From: Deltaproteobacteria bacterium
GTDB lineage: Bacteria > Desulfobacterota > GWC2-55-46 > DRQE01
NCBI GenBank assembly: GCA_023134165.1
Contig: JAGLUZ010000028.1
Location: forward strand, 1 to 34,153
DNA: 34,153 bases
Direction: 5' to 3'
The translations under genes were made by a program, and so were the position numbers. Shown in pieces: positions 33,377 to 34,153 of the stretch. The notes below the pieces were generated by a model. That model searched no databases and was not told where the DNA came from. It saw only the letters and a program-made list of their open reading frames with translations. How positions within the stretch are numbered: the stretch's first letter is position 1; each line of letters opens with the position of its first letter.

Positions 33377-34153
33377 ATGAAATATTTTTTAATCAGTGCA
33401 TTTGTAATATATGCCTTGGCTTTTTTGCTTGTATTAATTTATAGTTTTTCAAAGAAAGGAGTACTCGAAAAGCTATCTAGGTATATGTTGACCTTTGGGC
33501 TTTTCTTGCACCTAATCGCCCTTGGAATTCGTACCAGTGAGACAGGACACTTGCCGATGTTTAGCATGTACGAGACCCTTCTTCTCTATAGTTTCACAAC
33601 CATACTTGTAAGTGTCATCGTAATTTTCAGATATAATGAGCGAGTAACCGAGCTTATAACGATACCTATCTCACTCATTGCCATGGTCGTTGCCTTTATA
33701 AATGAATCACCAGGTAGGGAGCTTCCACTTGTCTTGCAGACTCGTTGGTTTGAGTTCCATGTCTCTACTTCTTTTGCGGCATACGCACTCTTTACCCTAG
33801 CTTTTTCAGGGGCTGTTTTTTACTTGCTTGCCAGAGTTCGAGGAGTTAAGGATGATACCTCTACCGACTCTGCTTGCCCTGCTTCGGATGAGAGCATCAG
33901 TGATGATGAGGCCTTAAATAATCAAAGCGTACTTGGGGACTATCAAGACATTGCAGGGCGAGGGATTGTATGGGGGTTCTTCTTTTTCTCTGCCTCTATG
34001 TTCTCAGCCGCTGTGTGGGCGTATCTTGCTTGGGGAATATACTGGCTCTGGGAGCCAAAGACGCTTTGGTCTTCAATTGTTTGGTTCTGGTTTGCTGGAG
34101 CCATGCATGCGTGGCATGTTAAAGAATGGAGAGGGGTTGGCCTAAGTATCGCA
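33377..34153 (+). CDS. ccsA: Cytochrome c biogenesis protein, CcsA/ResC type (3' end outside window)
   Basis: An ATG with TGGAG 9 nt upstream opens a frame that runs, without stop, to the window end (259 codons). It encodes several membrane helices. The haem-handling motif WAYLAWGIYWLWEPKTLW matches the CcsA/CcmC WWD signature (with E for the usual D), and histidines occur in FEFHVSTSFAAYALF and MHAWHVKEW. System II haem attachment by CcsA with Ccs1/ResB would supply haem to the triheme cytochromes here; the partner is not in view. An acidic, serine-rich loop near residues 155-190 is unusual. Confidence 0.88.
   Translation, partial: MKYFLISAFVIYALAFLLVLIYSFSKKGVLEKLSRYMLTFGLFLHLIALGIRTSETGHLPMFSMYETLLLYSFTTILVSVIVIFRYNERVTELITIPISLIAMVVAFINESPGRELPLVLQTRWFEFHVSTSFAAYALFTLAFSGAVFYLLARVRGVKDDTSTDSACPASDESISDDEALNNQSVLGDYQDIAGRGIVWGFFFFSASMFSAAVWAYLAWGIYWLWEPKTLWSSIVWFWFAGAMHAWHVKEWRGVGLSIA

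Noticed and set aside
1-34153. CRISPR arrays, tRNA/rRNA genes, transposases, phage genes, toxin-antitoxin or defence systems
   Set aside because: I scanned by eye and recognised none; the window is mostly core metabolism.

Overview
This window looks like a piece of chromosome from a Gram-negative, deltaproteobacterium-like organism (Desulfobacterota or a related uncultured lineage) of moderately low GC. The grounds are LptF/LptG (an LPS-bearing outer membrane), several lipoprotein signals, three exported triheme c-type cytochromes with a CcsA-type (system II) cytochrome c biogenesis gene, and a dense core-gene layout. The exact taxon cannot be fixed from the sequence alone. No tRNA, rRNA, CRISPR array, IS element or phage module was seen.

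Layout. 1-4346 (+): the 3' part of mutS2, dnaG, a cob(I)alamin adenosyltransferase and a histidine-phosphatase (CobC-like) gene. 4347-5316: an AT-rich accessory patch with a perfect 15-bp hairpin, an orphan four-helix membrane protein on the minus strand, and a decayed copy of the end of the phosphatase gene. 5317-8186: a ComM/YifB ATPase and a zinc-independent MDR oxidoreductase, then a gene-poor stretch ending in a terminator. 8187-12509: a tightly overlapping set of cysteine desulfurase, tsaD, a CapA-like lipoprotein and rsmA. 12529-18206: deoxynucleoside kinase (own strong promoter), two terminators, then panB-panC-panD, a DUF502 membrane protein and transketolase. 18244-22837: pgi-gnd-glk-pgl, a glycolysis/pentose-phosphate cluster without zwf.

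23041-24507 (-): an operon of three small exported triheme cytochromes, with a clear promoter and a terminator whose stem contains the last stop codon. 24540-27657 (+): aspS from a divergent promoter, then two unrelated lipoproteins. 27740-30111 (-): lptF-lptG. 30292-34153 (+): deoB, a previously unlisted 52-aa basic protein, a CDF metal transporter, queE, and a ccsA/resC-type gene that runs off the window.

How the genes work together: pantothenate synthesis (panBCD), the non-oxidative and partly oxidative pentose-phosphate routes (tkt, pgi, gnd, glk, pgl), nucleoside salvage (dNK, deoB), translation/RNA modification (tsaD, rsmA, queE, aspS), envelope assembly (lptFG, lipoproteins), and periplasmic multiheme electron transfer served by CcsA-type haem ligation. 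The most distinctive observations are: an ATT start codon for panC that shares bases with the panB stop; the triheme cytochrome trio; the relic and hairpin around the orphan membrane protein; a shared TTAACTGAAAAA element before pgi and pgl; and a tiny gene translationally coupled between deoB and the CDF transporter.
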